Notes: generated by a model not told the origin, from the sequence alone. Counted from the stretch's first letter, positions 9,301-20,796 are shown. The stretch is 64,000 nucleotides of DNA from Streptomyces sp. CA-278952 (GCF_028747205.1 NZ_CP112880.1:7847501-7911500); one strand, 5' to 3'. Numbers and translations are program-made.

Positions 9301-12300
9301 CCCGCCTGCGCCACGACCGGGGGCAGGACCAGACGTTCGCCCACATCGAGCTGGAAGGGCACGGGCGCGAGGGGCGCTTCGTGGCGGCCACGGCCGGGTT
9401 CGACCCGGAACTGTCGCGCACCGTCGGCTGGTTCACCACCCTGTTCCCGGTTGTCGTGGATCCCGGGACGGCACCCGATCCCACCGCGCCCGCCTACCTC
9501 GCCGCCGCCCTCAAGGCGGTCAAGGAGGACCTCGCCCGCGTACCGAGCAACGGAATCTCCTACGGCGCCCTGCGCCACCTGGCCGGTGACGGACCGGCCG
9601 GCCCGGCGCCGCAGATCCTCTTCAACTACCTGGGCCGCTTCGACGCCGGCACCTCCGGTGACTGGCAACTCGGCGTCACGACAGGCCAGTTGGGTGAGAA
9701 GCGCGACCCGTCGATGCGGCTGCCGCGCGCCCTGGAGTTCAACGCGATCGCCGAACCCGACGCGAGCGGCGCGTACGAACTGGTCACCACCATCTCCTGG
9801 CCCGAGGGCGTCTTCACCGAGGACGACATCACCGCCCTCGGCGACCACTTCCGCTCCGCCCTCACCTCACTCGCCGCGCTCGACGACGGCGGCCACACGC
9901 CCAGCGACTTCCCGCTGGTGCCGCTGACCCAGGCCGACGTCGACGCACTGGACGGCCCGGCGCTCCACGACATCCTGCCGCTGACCCCGTTGCAGGAGGG
10001 CTTCTACTTCCACACCGTCTACGACGACGACGCCACCGGCGCCTACGTCGAGCAGCAGGTGCTGACCCTGGACGGCGACGTGGACGCCGACCGCCTCGCC
10101 GAGGCCGCCACCCGGCTGCTCACCCTCTATCCCAACCTGGCCGCCCGTTTCACGGCCCTCGCCGACGGCAGGGTCGTCTCCGTCGTCGAGCGTGGCAGGA
10201 CCGCGCCCTTCGTCACCCTGGACCGCCCCGCCCTCACCGACGAGGAGATCCGCGACCTGGCCGAGCAGGACCGCAGGGCCGGGTTCGACCTCGCCGCCGG
10301 GCCGCTGATGCGGTACACGCTCGTCCGCGCCGGCGCCCGGCGCCCCGTCCTGGTGCAGACCGTGCACCACATCATCGCCGACGGCTGGTCGGTGCCGCCG
10401 ATGCTCCGCACCCTGCTGGCCGAGTACCACGCGCCCGGATCGGTGTACCCGATCGGCGGCTACCGCGACTACGTCGACTGGCTCTCCGGACGCGACCACG
10501 GCGAGAGCGACCGGGTGTGGCGCGAGGAGCTCGCCGGACTGCCGGGTCCCTCCCTCGTCGCCGAGGGGCACACCCCCTCCCAGCGGTTCGCCGACGTCTC
10601 GGCCGAACCCGCCGACGACATCGACGCGGCCGCACGCTCGGCCGGAGTGCCCCTGAGCGTGGCGGTGCACAGTGCCTGGGCGGCGACCCTCGGACCCATC
10701 CTGCACAGCAGGGACGTCGTCTTCGGCTCCACCGTCTCCGGACGGGACGCCGAGCTCCCCGGCATCCGGGACATGGTCGGCCTCTTCATCAACACCATTC
10801 CCGTGCGGGCCCGTTGGACAGCGAACGACACGGCGTACGACCTGCTCGACGCCGTGAAGCGACACCAGGGCGCCGTCCTGGCACACCAGCACGTCTCCCT
10901 CGCCCGGATCGGCCGGCTGCACGGCACGGGCTCGCTCTTCGACACCCTGGTCGTCTTCGACATCGCGACCGACGTGACCGCCCTGCGCCGACCGGACGAC
11001 ACCCTCACCATCGCCGCCATCCTCAACGAGGGCGCACCGCACTACCCGTTGACGCTCGTCGTGGAACGCGCACAGGACGGCCGCTCGCGCTTCAACCTGA
11101 TCTACGACGGCGACCTCCTGCGTCCCGAAGGCGCCGGGGCGATCCTCGACACGTTCACCCGGAACCTCACCGGACTGCTCGGCCGCCCGGACGACCCCGT
11201 CGACCTGCTGGTCGCCCCTCCCGACAGCACCCCGGCACGCGAGGCGCCGACGACCCTGGTCGAGCTGTTCGACGCCGCCGCGCTCGGAGACCCGGCGGCC
11301 ACCGCCGTCACCCAGTGCGCGCTGGACGGCACCACCCGCTCCCTCACCTACGGCGAACTCGCTCACGCCAAACAGGAGTTGGCTGCCGCAACGCGCGCGG
11401 CCGGGGTCGGGCCGGGGCAGCGGGTCGCCGTCGCCGTCCCGCGATCGCTGGAACAGGTCGTCGCCCTCGTCGCCGTCGTCACCGCCGGAGGCGCCTACGT
11501 ACCGCTGGACCTGGCCTATCCGGACGAGCGGCTGGAGTACATCCTCGCCGACGCCGCCCCGCAGGTCGTCCTCGTGGACCGGGAGCAGCAGGACCGCTTC
11601 ACCGGGTTGCTGGACCGGGCGGGCGTGCGGGCCCGGGTGCTCGTCCTGGGCGACGAACACCCCCTGGACACCGACCTCCCGGCCGTCGCGCCCCGGGACT
11701 CCGCCTACGTCATCTACACCTCCGGCTCGACCGGGCGGCCCAAGGGAGTCGTCGTCCCGCACTCCGCGGTGACGACGCTCCTCGCCAACACGCGCAACGA
11801 CGTGGACTTTGGACCGGACGACGTCGGGGTCCAGTTCCACTCCTTCTCCTTCGACTTCGCCGTCTGGGAGCTGTGGGGCACTCTCGTGCACGGCGGCGAA
11901 CTGCTGGTCCCGGAGTACGCACTGACCCGCTCGCCGGTCGACTTCCACCGGCTGGTCCGGGAACGCGGCGTGACCGTACTCAACCAGACCCCCTCCGCCT
12001 TCCACCGGTTCATCGAGGCGGACCTGCACGCGGAGGAGCCGGTCACGGCGCTGCGCCGCGTCATCTTCGGCGGTGAGGCGCTCGACCTCGGACGGCTGCG
12101 CGGATGGGTGGGGCGGCACGGTACGGGCTCCCCCGAACTGGTCAACATGTACGGCATCACCGAGACCACCGTCCACGTCACCCACCGGGTGCTGACCGAC
12201 GAGGACTTCGCCCGGGGCGCCGACGCCGGCCCCATCGGCGCGCCGATCCCCGGACTGACCACCCATCTCCTCGACGACCGGCTGCGACCGGTGCCGCCGG

Positions 12301-15300
12301 GCCGGGTCGGCGCCATCTACGTCGCGGGCGACCAGCTGTCCCTCGGCTATCTGGGGCGCCCCGGGCTCACCGCCGCGCGGTTCGTGGCGAACCCGTTCGC
12401 CACCGACGGCTCCCGCATGTACCACACGGGCGACCTGGCCCGCCGGACGCTCGACGGCGAGCTGGAGTTCGCCGGACGCGCCGACGACCAGGTGCAGGTG
12501 AAGGGATTCCGGATCGAGCCGGGCGAAGTGGAGAGCGCGATCCGGGAACTCGACGGCGTCCTCGACGCGGCCGTCACCGTGGCGGACGGCGGCGACCACC
12601 TGGTCGCCCATGTCGTCGGCGAGCCGCCCGCGGACCTCACCGGCCTGCTCGCCGCCAAACTGCCCGCGCACCTGGTGCCGGGCCGGGTGCTGCCGGTGGA
12701 CTCCCTGCCGCTGACCGTCAACGGCAAACTGGACCGCAAGGCGCTGACGAAACGGGCCGCACAGCACACCGACCCGCCGCAGGAGATCCCGCAGCCCCCC
12801 GGCGACTCCGCGCTCACCACCCTGACCCGCATCTTCGCCGAAACGCTCCCCGGTGCCACCGTGGAGGCCGACACCGACTTCTTCGGCGCCGGGGGCGACA
12901 GCATCGTCGCCATCACCGTGATCAACCGGGCCCGGGCGCTCGGCCTGTCGATCGCACCCCGGGACGTCTTCCTCTTCAGGACGCCTCGCGCCCTCGCCGG
13001 CCACCTGGCCGAGCGCACCCCGCAGGCCGTGCCGACGCCGACGTCCCGCCGCACGGACGGACCGCTTCCGCTCACACCGATCATCCTGCGCCGACGGGAG
13101 CTGGCCGGGTCGCTCCGCGGCTTCGCCCAGGCCCGGTCGGTGACCGTCCCCGAAGGCACCCGCCTCGACGACATCCGGCGCGCGGGGAACGCCCTCGTCG
13201 CCGCACACCCGGCCCTGCGCCTGCGCCTGCGCGTCGAGCACGGGGTGTGGGCCCTGCGCACCGAACCCGCCCGCGAGGTCCGCGTCGACACCCCGGACGC
13301 TGCCGACGCCACCACAGCGGCGAACGAGGCCGCCGGCCGGCTCGACCCGGAGACCGGGGACGTCGTCGCGTTCTCCTGGCTGGCGGCGCACCGCACCCTG
13401 GTCGTCACCGTCCACCACTTCGCCGTGGACACGGTGTCCTGGCTGATCCTCCTCGACGACCTGGCCACCGCCCTGACCGGGGCGGCCCTGCCGGAGCCGA
13501 CCACCTCCTACGCCGCCTACGCCGAAGCGCTCGCCGTGCGGACCGCCGAGCAGACCGACGACCCCGGCCACTGGATCACCACCCTCCGGGCCCCGGCCCT
13601 GCTGCGCACCGTCCAGGGCCACCGCGACAGGACGGCCGTCCTCCCGCCCGGAGCGAGCGACCGGGTGACCCGCGGTGCACCCGGCGCACTCGGGCTCGGA
13701 CTCACCGAACTGCTGGGCGGAGCCCTGCGCACCGCGCTGACCCGGATCCAGACCGCGCCCACCGACCTCGCCGTCGAGCTGGAGCGACACGGCCGGGTCC
13801 CGGCCGCCGAGCACCACGACTACTCCCGTACGGTCGGCTGGTTCACCTCCATCGCCCCCCTACGCCTCACCGCCCACACCGACCCCGTCGCCTCGGCGCG
13901 CGAGATCGCCGAACGCCAGCCGGACGAGGACGGGCACGTCGCCTACGGCCGCCTCAGGTACCTCAATCCGCAGACGGCCCCCCTGCTCACCGCGCAACCG
14001 CAGGTCCTGTTCAACTACCTCGGCCGGGGCGCCGAGTCGGACGCCCTGCCGATCACCACGGGCGACCGGAACAGCCCGTACGCCGTCGAGGTCAACGCCT
14101 GGACCGATGAGGCCACCGGCTGCCTCCACGCGGCCTTCACCCTCGCCGAGGGCATACCCGACGCGATCACCGGGCACTGGCTCGCCGCCCTGGAAGAGAT
14201 CGGAAACGCCTCCGAGACGGCCGAGCGCACCGCACCGGTCACCCCGCTCCAGCGGGGCCTGTTCTTCCAGGCCCAGCTGGCGGGCGCGGCGGGGCACTAC
14301 GTCGCACAGAGCTACTTCACCTTCGACCGGCGTCTGGACGCCGACGCGCTGGCCGAGGCGCTGGCGTACGTGATCGCGCGCCACCCCGTCGTCGGCGCCG
14401 GTTTCACCACGGACGACGACGGCAATCCGGTCCAGGTCCTCAAGACCGGCCGGCGGGTCCCCGTCCGCACCCTCGCCCTGACGACGGAGGCCGAGGTCGA
14501 GGCCCTGCGCACCCGGGACCGCGAGCAGGGCTTCGACCCGGGCGAGCCGCCGCTCGTCCGGCTGACCGTCGTCACGATGCCCGACGGCCGCGACGGCCTG
14601 CTGCTCAGCTACCACCTGCTGCTCTGGGACGGCTGGTCCCGCGAGATCCTGCTGCGCGACCTGTTCGACGCGTACGAGGCCGTCGTGGCGGGCCGGCCGT
14701 GGGACACGACGCCGGCCGTGCCGGGCTTCGAGGAGTACGCCCGGACGCTCGCCGCGAAGGACCCGGCCGCCTCCGAGCGCTTCTGGGCCGAACACCTCGC
14801 GGCACTGCCGGGACCGACGCTGCTCGCCGGACCGGCCCCGGACCTCATCGAGGAGCTGCCGCGACCGCTCGTGCACGCCCTCTCCGCCGAGCTGTCGGAG
14901 CTGCTGCGCGAAACGGCGCGGGCCCGGGGCGTCACACTGAACTCGGTGCTGACCGGCGCCTTCGGCCTCTTCCTCGGAGCCCGTACGGGCCGCGGCGACG
15001 CGGTCTTCGGCGTGACCGTCTCGGGCCGCGAGGGCGAGGGACACGGCGACATCGTCGGCGTCCTGCTCAACACCGTCCCTCTGTGGACCCGGGCCCGGCC
15101 CGACGAGACGGTCGACGCGTACCTCTCGTCCGTGCAGGCGGCGCGCGTGGCGGCGATGGACCACGAGCACCTGGGGCTCGGCGAGATCCAGCGGGCCGGC
15201 GGGCACGACACCCTGTTCGACAACCTGTTCGTGCTCCAGAACTTCCTGGACCCGGACGCCTTCGCGGAGATGAACGCCCGCCACGGCATCACCTCCGTCC

Positions 15301-17291
15301 GGGCCGACGACTCCACGCACTACCCGTACACCTGGGTCGTCACACCCGGCGACCGGCTCACGGTCAAGCTGGAGCACCGCCACGGAGACCCCGACAGCGC
15401 CCGCCGTCTCCTGGCGGACTACCTGCGCGTCCTGGAGGACGTCGCGCGGGCCACCGGACCGATGGGCGCGCTGCGCGGCCTGGGCCCGGACCCCGAACCC
15501 GCCGGGCGCACCGAGGTCGGCACGGACACCGTCGTCGACCGCTTCGACCTGGCGGCCGAGCGCGATCCGGGGCGCATCGCGCTCGTCGCCGACGGCGCCA
15601 CGATGACCTTCGCCGAACTCCAGGAGCGCAGCCGGGCCGTGGCGGGCGTCCTCGCCCTGCGCGGCATCGGACCCGAGACGACCGTGGGACTGGCGATCCC
15701 GCGCTCCCTCGACTGGATCGCGGCACTCTTCGCGGTGCTGCGCGTCGGGGCCGCGTACGTGCCGCTGGAGCTTGACCACCCGGACGAGCGGATCGCGGCC
15801 ATCGTCGCGGACGCCCGCCCCGAGGTGATCCTCACCGTGAGCGCCGTGTCGCCCCGGCTGAACGGCGAACTGATCGAACTGGACCGCCCGTTGCCGGAGG
15901 CCGAGCCGTACACGACGTTCGCGCCGGACGACCCGGACCGTCTGCGCCACCCCGCGTACACGATCTACACCTCCGGCTCGACCGGGAAGCCCAAGGGCGT
16001 CGTGACCGAATATGCGGGGCTCACCAACATGCTGATCAACCATCAGCGCCGGATCTTCGAGCCCGTCCTCGCCGAACACGATCATCGGGTCTTCCGGATC
16101 GCGCACACCGTCTCCTTCGCTTTCGACATGTCGTGGGAGGAGCTGCTGTGGCTCGCCGACGGCCATGAAGTCCACATCTGCGACGAGGAGTTGCGTCGTG
16201 ACGCCCCCCGGCTGGTCGCGTACTGCGTCGAGCACGGCATCGACGTCGTCAACGTGACGCCCACCTACGCCCAGCAGTTGATCGCCGAGGGGCTGCTGGA
16301 GGACCCCGAGAGGCGGCCCGCACTGGTGCTGCTGGGCGGCGAGGCCGTCTCCCCGACGTTGTGGCAACGGCTCGCGGAGACCGAGGGCACGGTCGGCTAC
16401 AACCTGTACGGGCCCACCGAGTACACCATCAACACCCTCGGCGTCGGCACCTTCGAATGCCAGGAGCCGGTGGTCGGCGTGGCCATCGACAACACCGACG
16501 TGTACGTCCTCGACCCATGGCTGCGTCCGCTGCCCGCCGGAGTGCCCGGCGAGCTCTACGTGGCGGGCATCGGCATCGCCCGCGGCTACCTGGGTCAGAG
16601 CGCCCAGACCGCCCACCGCTTCGTCGCCTGCCCCTTCGGCCGCCCCGGGGAGCGCATGTACCGCACCGGGGACCTGGTGATCCGCCGGCCCGACGGGAAC
16701 ATCTCCTACCTGGGCCGCACCGACCAGCAGGTCAAGATCCGCGGCCACCGGGTCGAACTGGGCGAGGTCGAGGCCGTGTTCGCGGCCCACCCGGAGGTCC
16801 GCTTCGTCGCGGCCCTCGCCCAGCCCGACCCGCAGGTGGACGGCGCCCACCGACTGGCCGCCTATCTGGTCCTCGCCGGCTCCGCGGACCTGGCGCAGGT
16901 CGCCGACGAGGCGGGTGCCGGACTGCCGGACTTCCTGCGCCCCACGCACTTCGCCCAAGTCGACAGCATCCCGCTGACGGTGAACGGGAAGGCCGACACC
17001 AAGGCGCTGCCCGAGGCCAGGCCGCTGGGCGCGCTGACCACGGCGGGGGAGCGCGGCCCGGAGACCGGGACGGAGAGCACCGTCTGCGAGTTCTTCGCCG
17101 AGGCGCTCGACCTCGACGACGACGAGGTCAGCGCGGTCAGCGACTTCGTCTCCCTCGGCGGGCACTCCATGCTGGCGGTGCGGCTGATCGGGCTCCTCCG
17201 CCGCGAGTACGGTCCTGTCATCACCATGCGCGACCTGTTCGCCCTGCGAACCCCGGAAGCGATCGCCCGCCACCTCGATGAGAACTCTTGA
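6357..17291 (+). CDS. cchH: Trimodular coelichelin NRPS (A-T-E, C-A-T-E, C-A-T)
   Basis: This 3,644-residue synthetase matches the size and architecture of coelichelin synthetase. Approximate domains: A1 150-645, T1 with Ser691, E1 745-1180 (HHVVIDG), C2 1203-1620 (HHIIADG), A2 1630-2130, T2 Ser2182, E2 2235-2615 (HHFAVDT), C3 2625-3040, A3 3058-3560, T3 Ser3604. Codes read by eye against GrsA-PheA, taking the conserved last Lys as given: DINYWGGIGK (formyl-hydroxy-Orn), DFWNIGMVHK (Thr), DMENLGLINK (hydroxy-Orn). There is no terminal thioesterase. C3 has HLLLWDG at 2753-2759, with Leu in place of the second catalytic His. The ATG at 6357 is preferred over an in-frame start inside cchG. An N-terminal region of about 150 residues is Gly-rich in part. 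Confidence 0.95.
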   Translation: MSEPNGSRLELSPTRLAAVRRRLGDHSDRTIVEACSVALAYWATGIAPDGMELTPATPFPDVLGRIHNGSGGHNRTGGPGGAGGPDGRPADAECLAVAVPAGTDPADAQQALDDLADFPDRPLGTIGPSGPRARAEELARWNDTRADRARPTVMELFREQARLRPDAVAIVDEHRSLTYREAARLSAQLAHHLIERGLGAEQVVGISLGRSAEMVVGLLAVLQAHGAFVPLDPQWPATRRNAVVEDATVVLQLNSTGKADAGEPDAVPVDLGDWKYGAHPGDAPDVSVPGASLAYVIFTSGSTGRPKGAMIRHEAISERLLWQSAEILRFGHDDASLFKAPLSFDISVNEIFLPLVTGGRLVILRPGGERDPHHLLAVIAEQRVTFTYLVSSMLDVLLEIAGDSGRLDSLRHVWCGGEVLTPELYERFRDRLDIPLYHGYGPAETTIGVSHVIYRGAAERLSTSIGRANPNTQLYVLDDELRPVPVGVGGELYVGGFLLGRGYVGAPGLTASRFVANPFASDGSRLYRTGDLARYAPDGSLDFLGRADNQVKIRGMRLEIEDVEASLAEHPGVRHTCVVARKNTVGGTYLIGYVIPSGGHQDLSADEVKAWATANMVEYAVPAHLVVLTEFPLTANGKIDRKALPEPAVGAAVPVAPATENERLVCEAVARVLRLDDVGADDDFFQLGGDSILAISLLSALREAGLHVSARQIFTHTVVGALAAVASAESVAAVDHADVATGTVVGSPIVQWLGETTDAIDGFVQSVVLNTPAELTADALDAMLAAVLTRHDMLRAKLVRGERWGFDIPPAGKTAPCWEESDAPPAECVALATDALDPDNGVMLRAVWRREARQLVLVAHHVVIDGVSWRILMDDLATAWRQHSTGAPVDLPPVGTSFRRWTQLLGRASFDTDRGHYATRLPAPDAPIGRRALTAADTVARERTRTVSVGPDTTAALLGEIPAKFHAGVNDVLLTALAVALARLRHDRGQDQTFAHIELEGHGREGRFVAATAGFDPELSRTVGWFTTLFPVVVDPGTAPDPTAPAYLAAALKAVKEDLARVPSNGISYGALRHLAGDGPAGPAPQILFNYLGRFDAGTSGDWQLGVTTGQLGEKRDPSMRLPRALEFNAIAEPDASGAYELVTTISWPEGVFTEDDITALGDHFRSALTSLAALDDGGHTPSDFPLVPLTQADVDALDGPALHDILPLTPLQEGFYFHTVYDDDATGAYVEQQVLTLDGDVDADRLAEAATRLLTLYPNLAARFTALADGRVVSVVERGRTAPFVTLDRPALTDEEIRDLAEQDRRAGFDLAAGPLMRYTLVRAGARRPVLVQTVHHIIADGWSVPPMLRTLLAEYHAPGSVYPIGGYRDYVDWLSGRDHGESDRVWREELAGLPGPSLVAEGHTPSQRFADVSAEPADDIDAAARSAGVPLSVAVHSAWAATLGPILHSRDVVFGSTVSGRDAELPGIRDMVGLFINTIPVRARWTANDTAYDLLDAVKRHQGAVLAHQHVSLARIGRLHGTGSLFDTLVVFDIATDVTALRRPDDTLTIAAILNEGAPHYPLTLVVERAQDGRSRFNLIYDGDLLRPEGAGAILDTFTRNLTGLLGRPDDPVDLLVAPPDSTPAREAPTTLVELFDAAALGDPAATAVTQCALDGTTRSLTYGELAHAKQELAAATRAAGVGPGQRVAVAVPRSLEQVVALVAVVTAGGAYVPLDLAYPDERLEYILADAAPQVVLVDREQQDRFTGLLDRAGVRARVLVLGDEHPLDTDLPAVAPRDSAYVIYTSGSTGRPKGVVVPHSAVTTLLANTRNDVDFGPDDVGVQFHSFSFDFAVWELWGTLVHGGELLVPEYALTRSPVDFHRLVRERGVTVLNQTPSAFHRFIEADLHAEEPVTALRRVIFGGEALDLGRLRGWVGRHGTGSPELVNMYGITETTVHVTHRVLTDEDFARGADAGPIGAPIPGLTTHLLDDRLRPVPPGRVGAIYVAGDQLSLGYLGRPGLTAARFVANPFATDGSRMYHTGDLARRTLDGELEFAGRADDQVQVKGFRIEPGEVESAIRELDGVLDAAVTVADGGDHLVAHVVGEPPADLTGLLAAKLPAHLVPGRVLPVDSLPLTVNGKLDRKALTKRAAQHTDPPQEIPQPPGDSALTTLTRIFAETLPGATVEADTDFFGAGGDSIVAITVINRARALGLSIAPRDVFLFRTPRALAGHLAERTPQAVPTPTSRRTDGPLPLTPIILRRRELAGSLRGFAQARSVTVPEGTRLDDIRRAGNALVAAHPALRLRLRVEHGVWALRTEPAREVRVDTPDAADATTAANEAAGRLDPETGDVVAFSWLAAHRTLVVTVHHFAVDTVSWLILLDDLATALTGAALPEPTTSYAAYAEALAVRTAEQTDDPGHWITTLRAPALLRTVQGHRDRTAVLPPGASDRVTRGAPGALGLGLTELLGGALRTALTRIQTAPTDLAVELERHGRVPAAEHHDYSRTVGWFTSIAPLRLTAHTDPVASAREIAERQPDEDGHVAYGRLRYLNPQTAPLLTAQPQVLFNYLGRGAESDALPITTGDRNSPYAVEVNAWTDEATGCLHAAFTLAEGIPDAITGHWLAALEEIGNASETAERTAPVTPLQRGLFFQAQLAGAAGHYVAQSYFTFDRRLDADALAEALAYVIARHPVVGAGFTTDDDGNPVQVLKTGRRVPVRTLALTTEAEVEALRTRDREQGFDPGEPPLVRLTVVTMPDGRDGLLLSYHLLLWDGWSREILLRDLFDAYEAVVAGRPWDTTPAVPGFEEYARTLAAKDPAASERFWAEHLAALPGPTLLAGPAPDLIEELPRPLVHALSAELSELLRETARARGVTLNSVLTGAFGLFLGARTGRGDAVFGVTVSGREGEGHGDIVGVLLNTVPLWTRARPDETVDAYLSSVQAARVAAMDHEHLGLGEIQRAGGHDTLFDNLFVLQNFLDPDAFAEMNARHGITSVRADDSTHYPYTWVVTPGDRLTVKLEHRHGDPDSARRLLADYLRVLEDVARATGPMGALRGLGPDPEPAGRTEVGTDTVVDRFDLAAERDPGRIALVADGATMTFAELQERSRAVAGVLALRGIGPETTVGLAIPRSLDWIAALFAVLRVGAAYVPLELDHPDERIAAIVADARPEVILTVSAVSPRLNGELIELDRPLPEAEPYTTFAPDDPDRLRHPAYTIYTSGSTGKPKGVVTEYAGLTNMLINHQRRIFEPVLAEHDHRVFRIAHTVSFAFDMSWEELLWLADGHEVHICDEELRRDAPRLVAYCVEHGIDVVNVTPTYAQQLIAEGLLEDPERRPALVLLGGEAVSPTLWQRLAETEGTVGYNLYGPTEYTINTLGVGTFECQEPVVGVAIDNTDVYVLDPWLRPLPAGVPGELYVAGIGIARGYLGQSAQTAHRFVACPFGRPGERMYRTGDLVIRRPDGNISYLGRTDQQVKIRGHRVELGEVEAVFAAHPEVRFVAALAQPDPQVDGAHRLAAYLVLAGSADLAQVADEAGAGLPDFLRPTHFAQVDSIPLTVNGKADTKALPEARPLGALTTAGERGPETGTESTVCEFFAEALDLDDDEVSAVSDFVSLGGHSMLAVRLIGLLRREYGPVITMRDLFALRTPEAIARHLDENS

Positions 17292-17296
17292 ACCTG

Positions 17297-18997
17297 ATGA
17301 AATCTCCTGACACCGAGCACCCCCGCCCGGGCAGCGCCATCCTCCGGACGGCGCTGCGCCGCAACATCGGCGCCATGGTCGCGGGCACCGTCCTCATGGG
17401 CCTGTACCAGGCCGCCGAAACCGCGTTCCCCATCGCTCTCGGACTGATCGTCGAGCACACGATGCAGGACCGCAGCCTCGGCTCGCTCGGCGTCTCGATC
17501 GGCTCACTGGCCGTGATCATCACGACGGTGTCCCTGTCGTGGCGGTTCGGCATGCGCGTCCTGCAGAAGGCCAACACCACCGAGGCACACCGCTGGCGAG
17601 TACGGGTGGCCGCCTGCGGACTCCAGCCGGTGGCCAGGGACGTGGACCTCAAATCCGGCGAGATCCTGACCATCGCCACCGAGGACGCCGACCAGACCGC
17701 CGACATCATCGAGGTGGTGCCCCTGCTGATCAGCTCCCTGGTCGCCGTCGCGGTCGCGGCGGTCGCCCTGGGCCTGGCGGACCTCCGGCTGGGGCTGCTG
17801 GTGATCGCGGGGACCGTCACGATCCTGTCGGTCCTCGCCGTGATGTCCAAGCGGATCGGAGCCAGTACGCAGGAACAGCAGGCCCGGGTGGCCCGGGCGG
17901 GCGCCAAGGTCGCCGACCTCATCATCGGGCTGCGCCCGCTCCACGGCTTCGGCGGCAACCACGCCGCCTTCGGCTCCTACCGCAGGGTCAGCGCGGACGC
18001 GAAGCGCCAGGCGATCACCGTCGCCCGGGTGAACGGCGTCTACGCCGGCACCGCGCTCGCCCTCAACGCGCTCCTCGCCGCGGCCGTCTCGCTGACGGCG
18101 GGCTGGCTGGCCTTCGAGGGCCGGATCACCATCGGAGAACTCGTCATGGCCGTGGGCCTCGCGCAGTTCATCATGGAACCGCTGAAGTTGTTCTCCGAGA
18201 TGCCCAAGTACGTGATGATCGCCCGTGCCTCGGCCGAGCGCATGGCTCTGGTGCTGACCGCGCCACCCGTGACGACACCGGGCCCCGAGCGCCCGGAGCC
18301 CGGCGGGGACCTGGAGGTCGACGGCCTGCACCATGGAACCCTCCGGGGAGTCGCCTTCACCGTCTCGGCAGGAGAGTTCGTGGCGATCGCGGCATACCAG
18401 CCGCGCGCGGCGGCCGACCTGGCCGCCGTCCTCGCGGTGAACGTCGCCCCCCACGCGTACGGGGGAGTGGTGCGGGTCGGCGGCCGGAAGATCGCGGACC
18501 TGTCGATCGAGGCGGTCCGCGAGCACCTGCTGGTGAATCCCTACGACGGCGAGATCTTCGCCGGCACGCTCCGGACGAACATCGACCCGTCGGGCAGCGG
18601 CCGGACGATCGAGGCGGCCGTCGAAGCCTCCATGCTCACCGACGTCGTCGCCCTCCACCGCGAGGGGCTCGACTACGCGATCCGCGACCGGGGCGCGAAC
18701 CTCTCGGGAGGTCAGCGGCAACGGCTCGCCCTGGCCCGCGCGTTGGCCGCCGACACCGACGTGCTGGTCCTGCACGATCCGACGACGGCCGTCGACGCGG
18801 TGACGGAACAGCTCATCGCGCGCAACGTCGCGAAGCTGCGCAGGGGCCGGACCACGCTCGTGCTCACCAGCAGTCCGGCGCTCCTGGACGCCGCCGACCG
18901 GGTGCTCGTCCTGGACGAGGGCGTCATCACCGCCGAGGACACCCACCGCAATCTCCTCGCCGGCGACGCGGCCTACTGCCGGGCCGTGGCCAGGTGA
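17297..18997 (+). CDS. cchI: Half-size ABC exporter with degenerate Walker A (CchI)
   Basis: This half-transporter of about 566 residues has a membrane domain and an atypical nucleotide-binding domain. The Walker A position reads AAYQPRAAADL (about 365-375) with no GKS/T. Walker B is VLVLHDPTTAVD, with His and Asp where Asp and Glu are usual. The H-loop His is replaced by Ser (LTSSPAL). The signature LSGGQRQR (469-476) is perfect. It therefore complements CchG, which lacks the signature, and a CchG-CchI heterodimer would have one complete ATP site. The start is the ATG at 17297; a TTG at 17288 overlapping the cchH stop is an alternative. cchJ converges downstream. Confidence 0.9.
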   Translation: MKSPDTEHPRPGSAILRTALRRNIGAMVAGTVLMGLYQAAETAFPIALGLIVEHTMQDRSLGSLGVSIGSLAVIITTVSLSWRFGMRVLQKANTTEAHRWRVRVAACGLQPVARDVDLKSGEILTIATEDADQTADIIEVVPLLISSLVAVAVAAVALGLADLRLGLLVIAGTVTILSVLAVMSKRIGASTQEQQARVARAGAKVADLIIGLRPLHGFGGNHAAFGSYRRVSADAKRQAITVARVNGVYAGTALALNALLAAAVSLTAGWLAFEGRITIGELVMAVGLAQFIMEPLKLFSEMPKYVMIARASAERMALVLTAPPVTTPGPERPEPGGDLEVDGLHHGTLRGVAFTVSAGEFVAIAAYQPRAAADLAAVLAVNVAPHAYGGVVRVGGRKIADLSIEAVREHLLVNPYDGEIFAGTLRTNIDPSGSGRTIEAAVEASMLTDVVALHREGLDYAIRDRGANLSGGQRQRLALARALAADTDVLVLHDPTTAVDAVTEQLIARNVAKLRRGRTTLVLTSSPALLDAADRVLVLDEGVITAEDTHRNLLAGDAAYCRAVAR

Positions 18998-19007
18998 ACC
19001 ACGGGGC

Positions 19008-19043
19008 GGTTCCCGGGGTGCGCCCGCGCACGCTCCGGGAACC
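19008..19043. terminator. Bidirectional hairpin between cchI and cchJ
   Basis: The arms GGTTCCCGG (19008-19016) and CCGGGAACC (19035-19043) are perfect inverted repeats with an 18-base loop. They lie between the convergent cchI and cchJ stops. There is no T-tract, as is common in Streptomyces. Confidence 0.6.
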
Positions 19044-19045
19044 TG

Positions 19046-20155
19046 TCAGCCGAGAGCCCAGGCGACGTCCCTGAGCAGGGCGTGCCGCCAGCCCGCCCGG
19101 TCGTGCCCGGACGCCGAACGCGATACCCGGACCGTGGCGCCGGCCCGCTCGGTCAGCTTCTCGGTCAGCTCGCAGTGCGGCAGCATCGGGCGCTCGTGCT
19201 CGCCCACGTCGAACGCGCACCGCAGCCCCGACAGGTCGGCACCCCGGCGTAGCCGCTCGGCGACGGCTCCGCCGAGGGCCCCGCCCAGCGGATCCGGCAA
19301 CGCCTCAATGCCGGGGGCCCACCAGAAGGACCCCGACTGGCAGGCGACCCGCGAGACCAGGTCCGGCAACTCCAGAGCCGCGTACAGGGCGCTCAGACCG
19401 CCCAGGCTCTGCCCGGCGACCACGAGCCGGTCCAGGCGGGCCGGCGCGCCGGACTCGGCTACCAGCGGCAGCAGTTCGTCCCGGACCGCCTCCCACAGCT
19501 CGGGGCGGCAGGCGAACTCGGCTTCGCGGTCCTTGGCCGGCAGAAACACGAGCGTCACCGGAGGCATGTCACCCGCGGCGACGGCCGCGTCGAACGCGGT
19601 CACGGCCGGGTGCAGATACAGCCAGTCGTCCCCGTCGAGCAGCAGCACCACCGGACCGCCTCCGCCCGCCGGGTGGACGCGCACGGTCCGCCGTCCGCCG
19701 AGCCGGTCGCTGCTCCAGCGGATCCGGGTGCGGGGGAGGGGGAGTACGTCGTCCGCGCCGAGAGCGGGCCAGTGCGGCTGGGCAGGGGCGTCCGGAGTCG
19801 CGGCGACCGAACGGTCCACCCCGGCGCCGACCGGGTTGAGCGGGTCGGCGTGGGCCGCCTCCCCGGCGATGACGCGGTAGGTCACCCGTAGCCGCGCGGG
19901 CATCCGCACTTCGGCGTACCAGCAATCCGTACCGCCCCAGCGGCGCAACGGGAGAGGCGGTGACCAGCTCTCGAAGTCGAGCACGGGCCCGTCGCCGTGC
20001 ACCGCCTCGGAACCACGCCACAGGAAGAGGGTCCGCCATCCCCCGTCGGCGGGGATCGACGCGGGCGTACGAGCCGCTGCCCAGAACGCGTCGCTGCCCG
20101 GGCGGCCCGGGAGACCGAAGGCGGCGAACGGATTCTCGTCGGTCACCGGACGCAT
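19046..20155 (-). CDS. cchJ: Siderophore esterase, Fes/enterochelin esterase family (CchJ)
   Basis: This 369-residue alpha/beta hydrolase of the enterochelin-esterase family has an N-terminal beta-rich domain and a catalytic domain. The nucleophile motif is GQSLGG with Ser250, and the likely catalytic His lies in SASGHDRAGW near the C-terminus. In the coelichelin pathway CchJ is thought to release the product from the thioesterase-less NRPS, or to act on the ferric complex. The ATG at 20155 has an AAGGAG site 6 bases upstream and an iron box just before that. Longer in-frame readings would cross both elements and are rejected. It is divergent to the DinB gene's far side and convergent with cchI. 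Confidence 0.9.
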   Translation of the reverse strand: MRPVTDENPFAAFGLPGRPGSDAFWAAARTPASIPADGGWRTLFLWRGSEAVHGDGPVLDFESWSPPLPLRRWGGTDCWYAEVRMPARLRVTYRVIAGEAAHADPLNPVGAGVDRSVAATPDAPAQPHWPALGADDVLPLPRTRIRWSSDRLGGRRTVRVHPAGGGGPVVLLLDGDDWLYLHPAVTAFDAAVAAGDMPPVTLVFLPAKDREAEFACRPELWEAVRDELLPLVAESGAPARLDRLVVAGQSLGGLSALYAALELPDLVSRVACQSGSFWWAPGIEALPDPLGGALGGAVAERLRRGADLSGLRCAFDVGEHERPMLPHCELTEKLTERAGATVRVSRSASGHDRAGWRHALLRDVAWALG

Positions 20156-20204
20156 GTGCGTCTCCTTGTGAGAGCGGAAGAGGCAAGGCTGGGCTCCCCC
20201 TGGA

Positions 20205-20223
20205 TAAGGTGAGCCTAACCCAG
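20205..20223. promoter_or_regulatory. Iron box (DmdR1/IdeR-type operator) before cchJ
   Basis: The stretch matches 16 of 19 positions of the DtxR-family operator, with an unbroken GGTGAGCCTAACC core. It lies about 50 bases upstream of the cchJ start, so cchJ should be iron-repressed together with the rest of the cluster. Confidence 0.85.
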
Positions 20224-20268
20224 CGTCCCCGAAGGGGCGTTGGCGATCCGGTCCCCGAAGGCCGACGG

Positions 20269-20796
20269 TCAGCCGGAGGCGGCCGCGCGCACCATCCGGA
20301 GCTGCCCGATCTCCGCGACGTTCTTCATCAGCTCGGCGTTCACCCACGCGGCCATGTGCGCCATGGTGTAGTCCGGCCCCTGTTCCCAGGGAGACGGGGC
20401 GGCAGCGTCGAGAGCCGCGTCGTCAAGTCCGTCCAGCACCCCCAGCCAGGCCTCCCGGAGCTCACGCAGCCAGCCGATCGCCCCCTCGGCGTCGCCCGGC
20501 CACGCGACGTCCTCGCGGTCCCGGGGCTCGCGGCCCAGGGACCGCTCGATCGTCGTGCTCCACCACCAGCCGATGTGCCAGCTGAGCCAGCCGATCGTCG
20601 GCACCGGAACGGGGTCCGGCTCCGTCTCCGCCCAGTCCGGCATCCACCGGCCGTCGGCCCGCAGGTGCACTGTCCAGCACAACGACGTCGGCTCCCAGAG
20701 GAAGTCCTCGGTGTCGAGCCGCTCCAGGTGGTACTCGAACAGCGACCAGGTCAGATCGAACTGGCGGCGCAGAAGGTCACATCGCGAAGCGTTCAC
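20269..20796 (-). CDS. DinB-family protein
   Basis: This protein of about 175 residues has the four-helix DinB/mycothiol-transferase fold pattern. It starts with an RCDLLRRQFDLTWSLFEYHLERL helix. A central GWLSWHIGWWW segment carries a His typical of the metal triad, and MAHMAAWVNAELMKNVAEIGQLR follows near the C-terminus. The substrate is unknown. A GTG at 20796 gives VNASRCD, and an upstream in-frame GTG at 20814 is also possible. It sits directly behind cchJ, in the place where the MbtH-like gene cchK might have been expected, but has no similarity to MbtH proteins. It is the last intact gene before the transposon. Confidence 0.75.
   Translation of the reverse strand: MNASRCDLLRRQFDLTWSLFEYHLERLDTEDFLWEPTSLCWTVHLRADGRWMPDWAETEPDPVPVPTIGWLSWHIGWWWSTTIERSLGREPRDREDVAWPGDAEGAIGWLRELREAWLGVLDGLDDAALDAAAPSPWEQGPDYTMAHMAAWVNAELMKNVAEIGQLRMVRAAASG

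Noticed and set aside
5598..9848. A 1,416-codon open frame on the minus strand across cchG and cchH
   Set aside because: It is the antisense shadow of the NRPS gene. Composition is Gly/Arg/Val-rich and low in complexity, and the plus strand carries all the A, T and E domain motifs.
9867..13817. A 1,316-codon open frame on the minus strand inside cchH
   Set aside because: It is another antisense shadow caused by high GC content. No domain motif is visible, and the sense strand encodes intact C, A, T and E domains.
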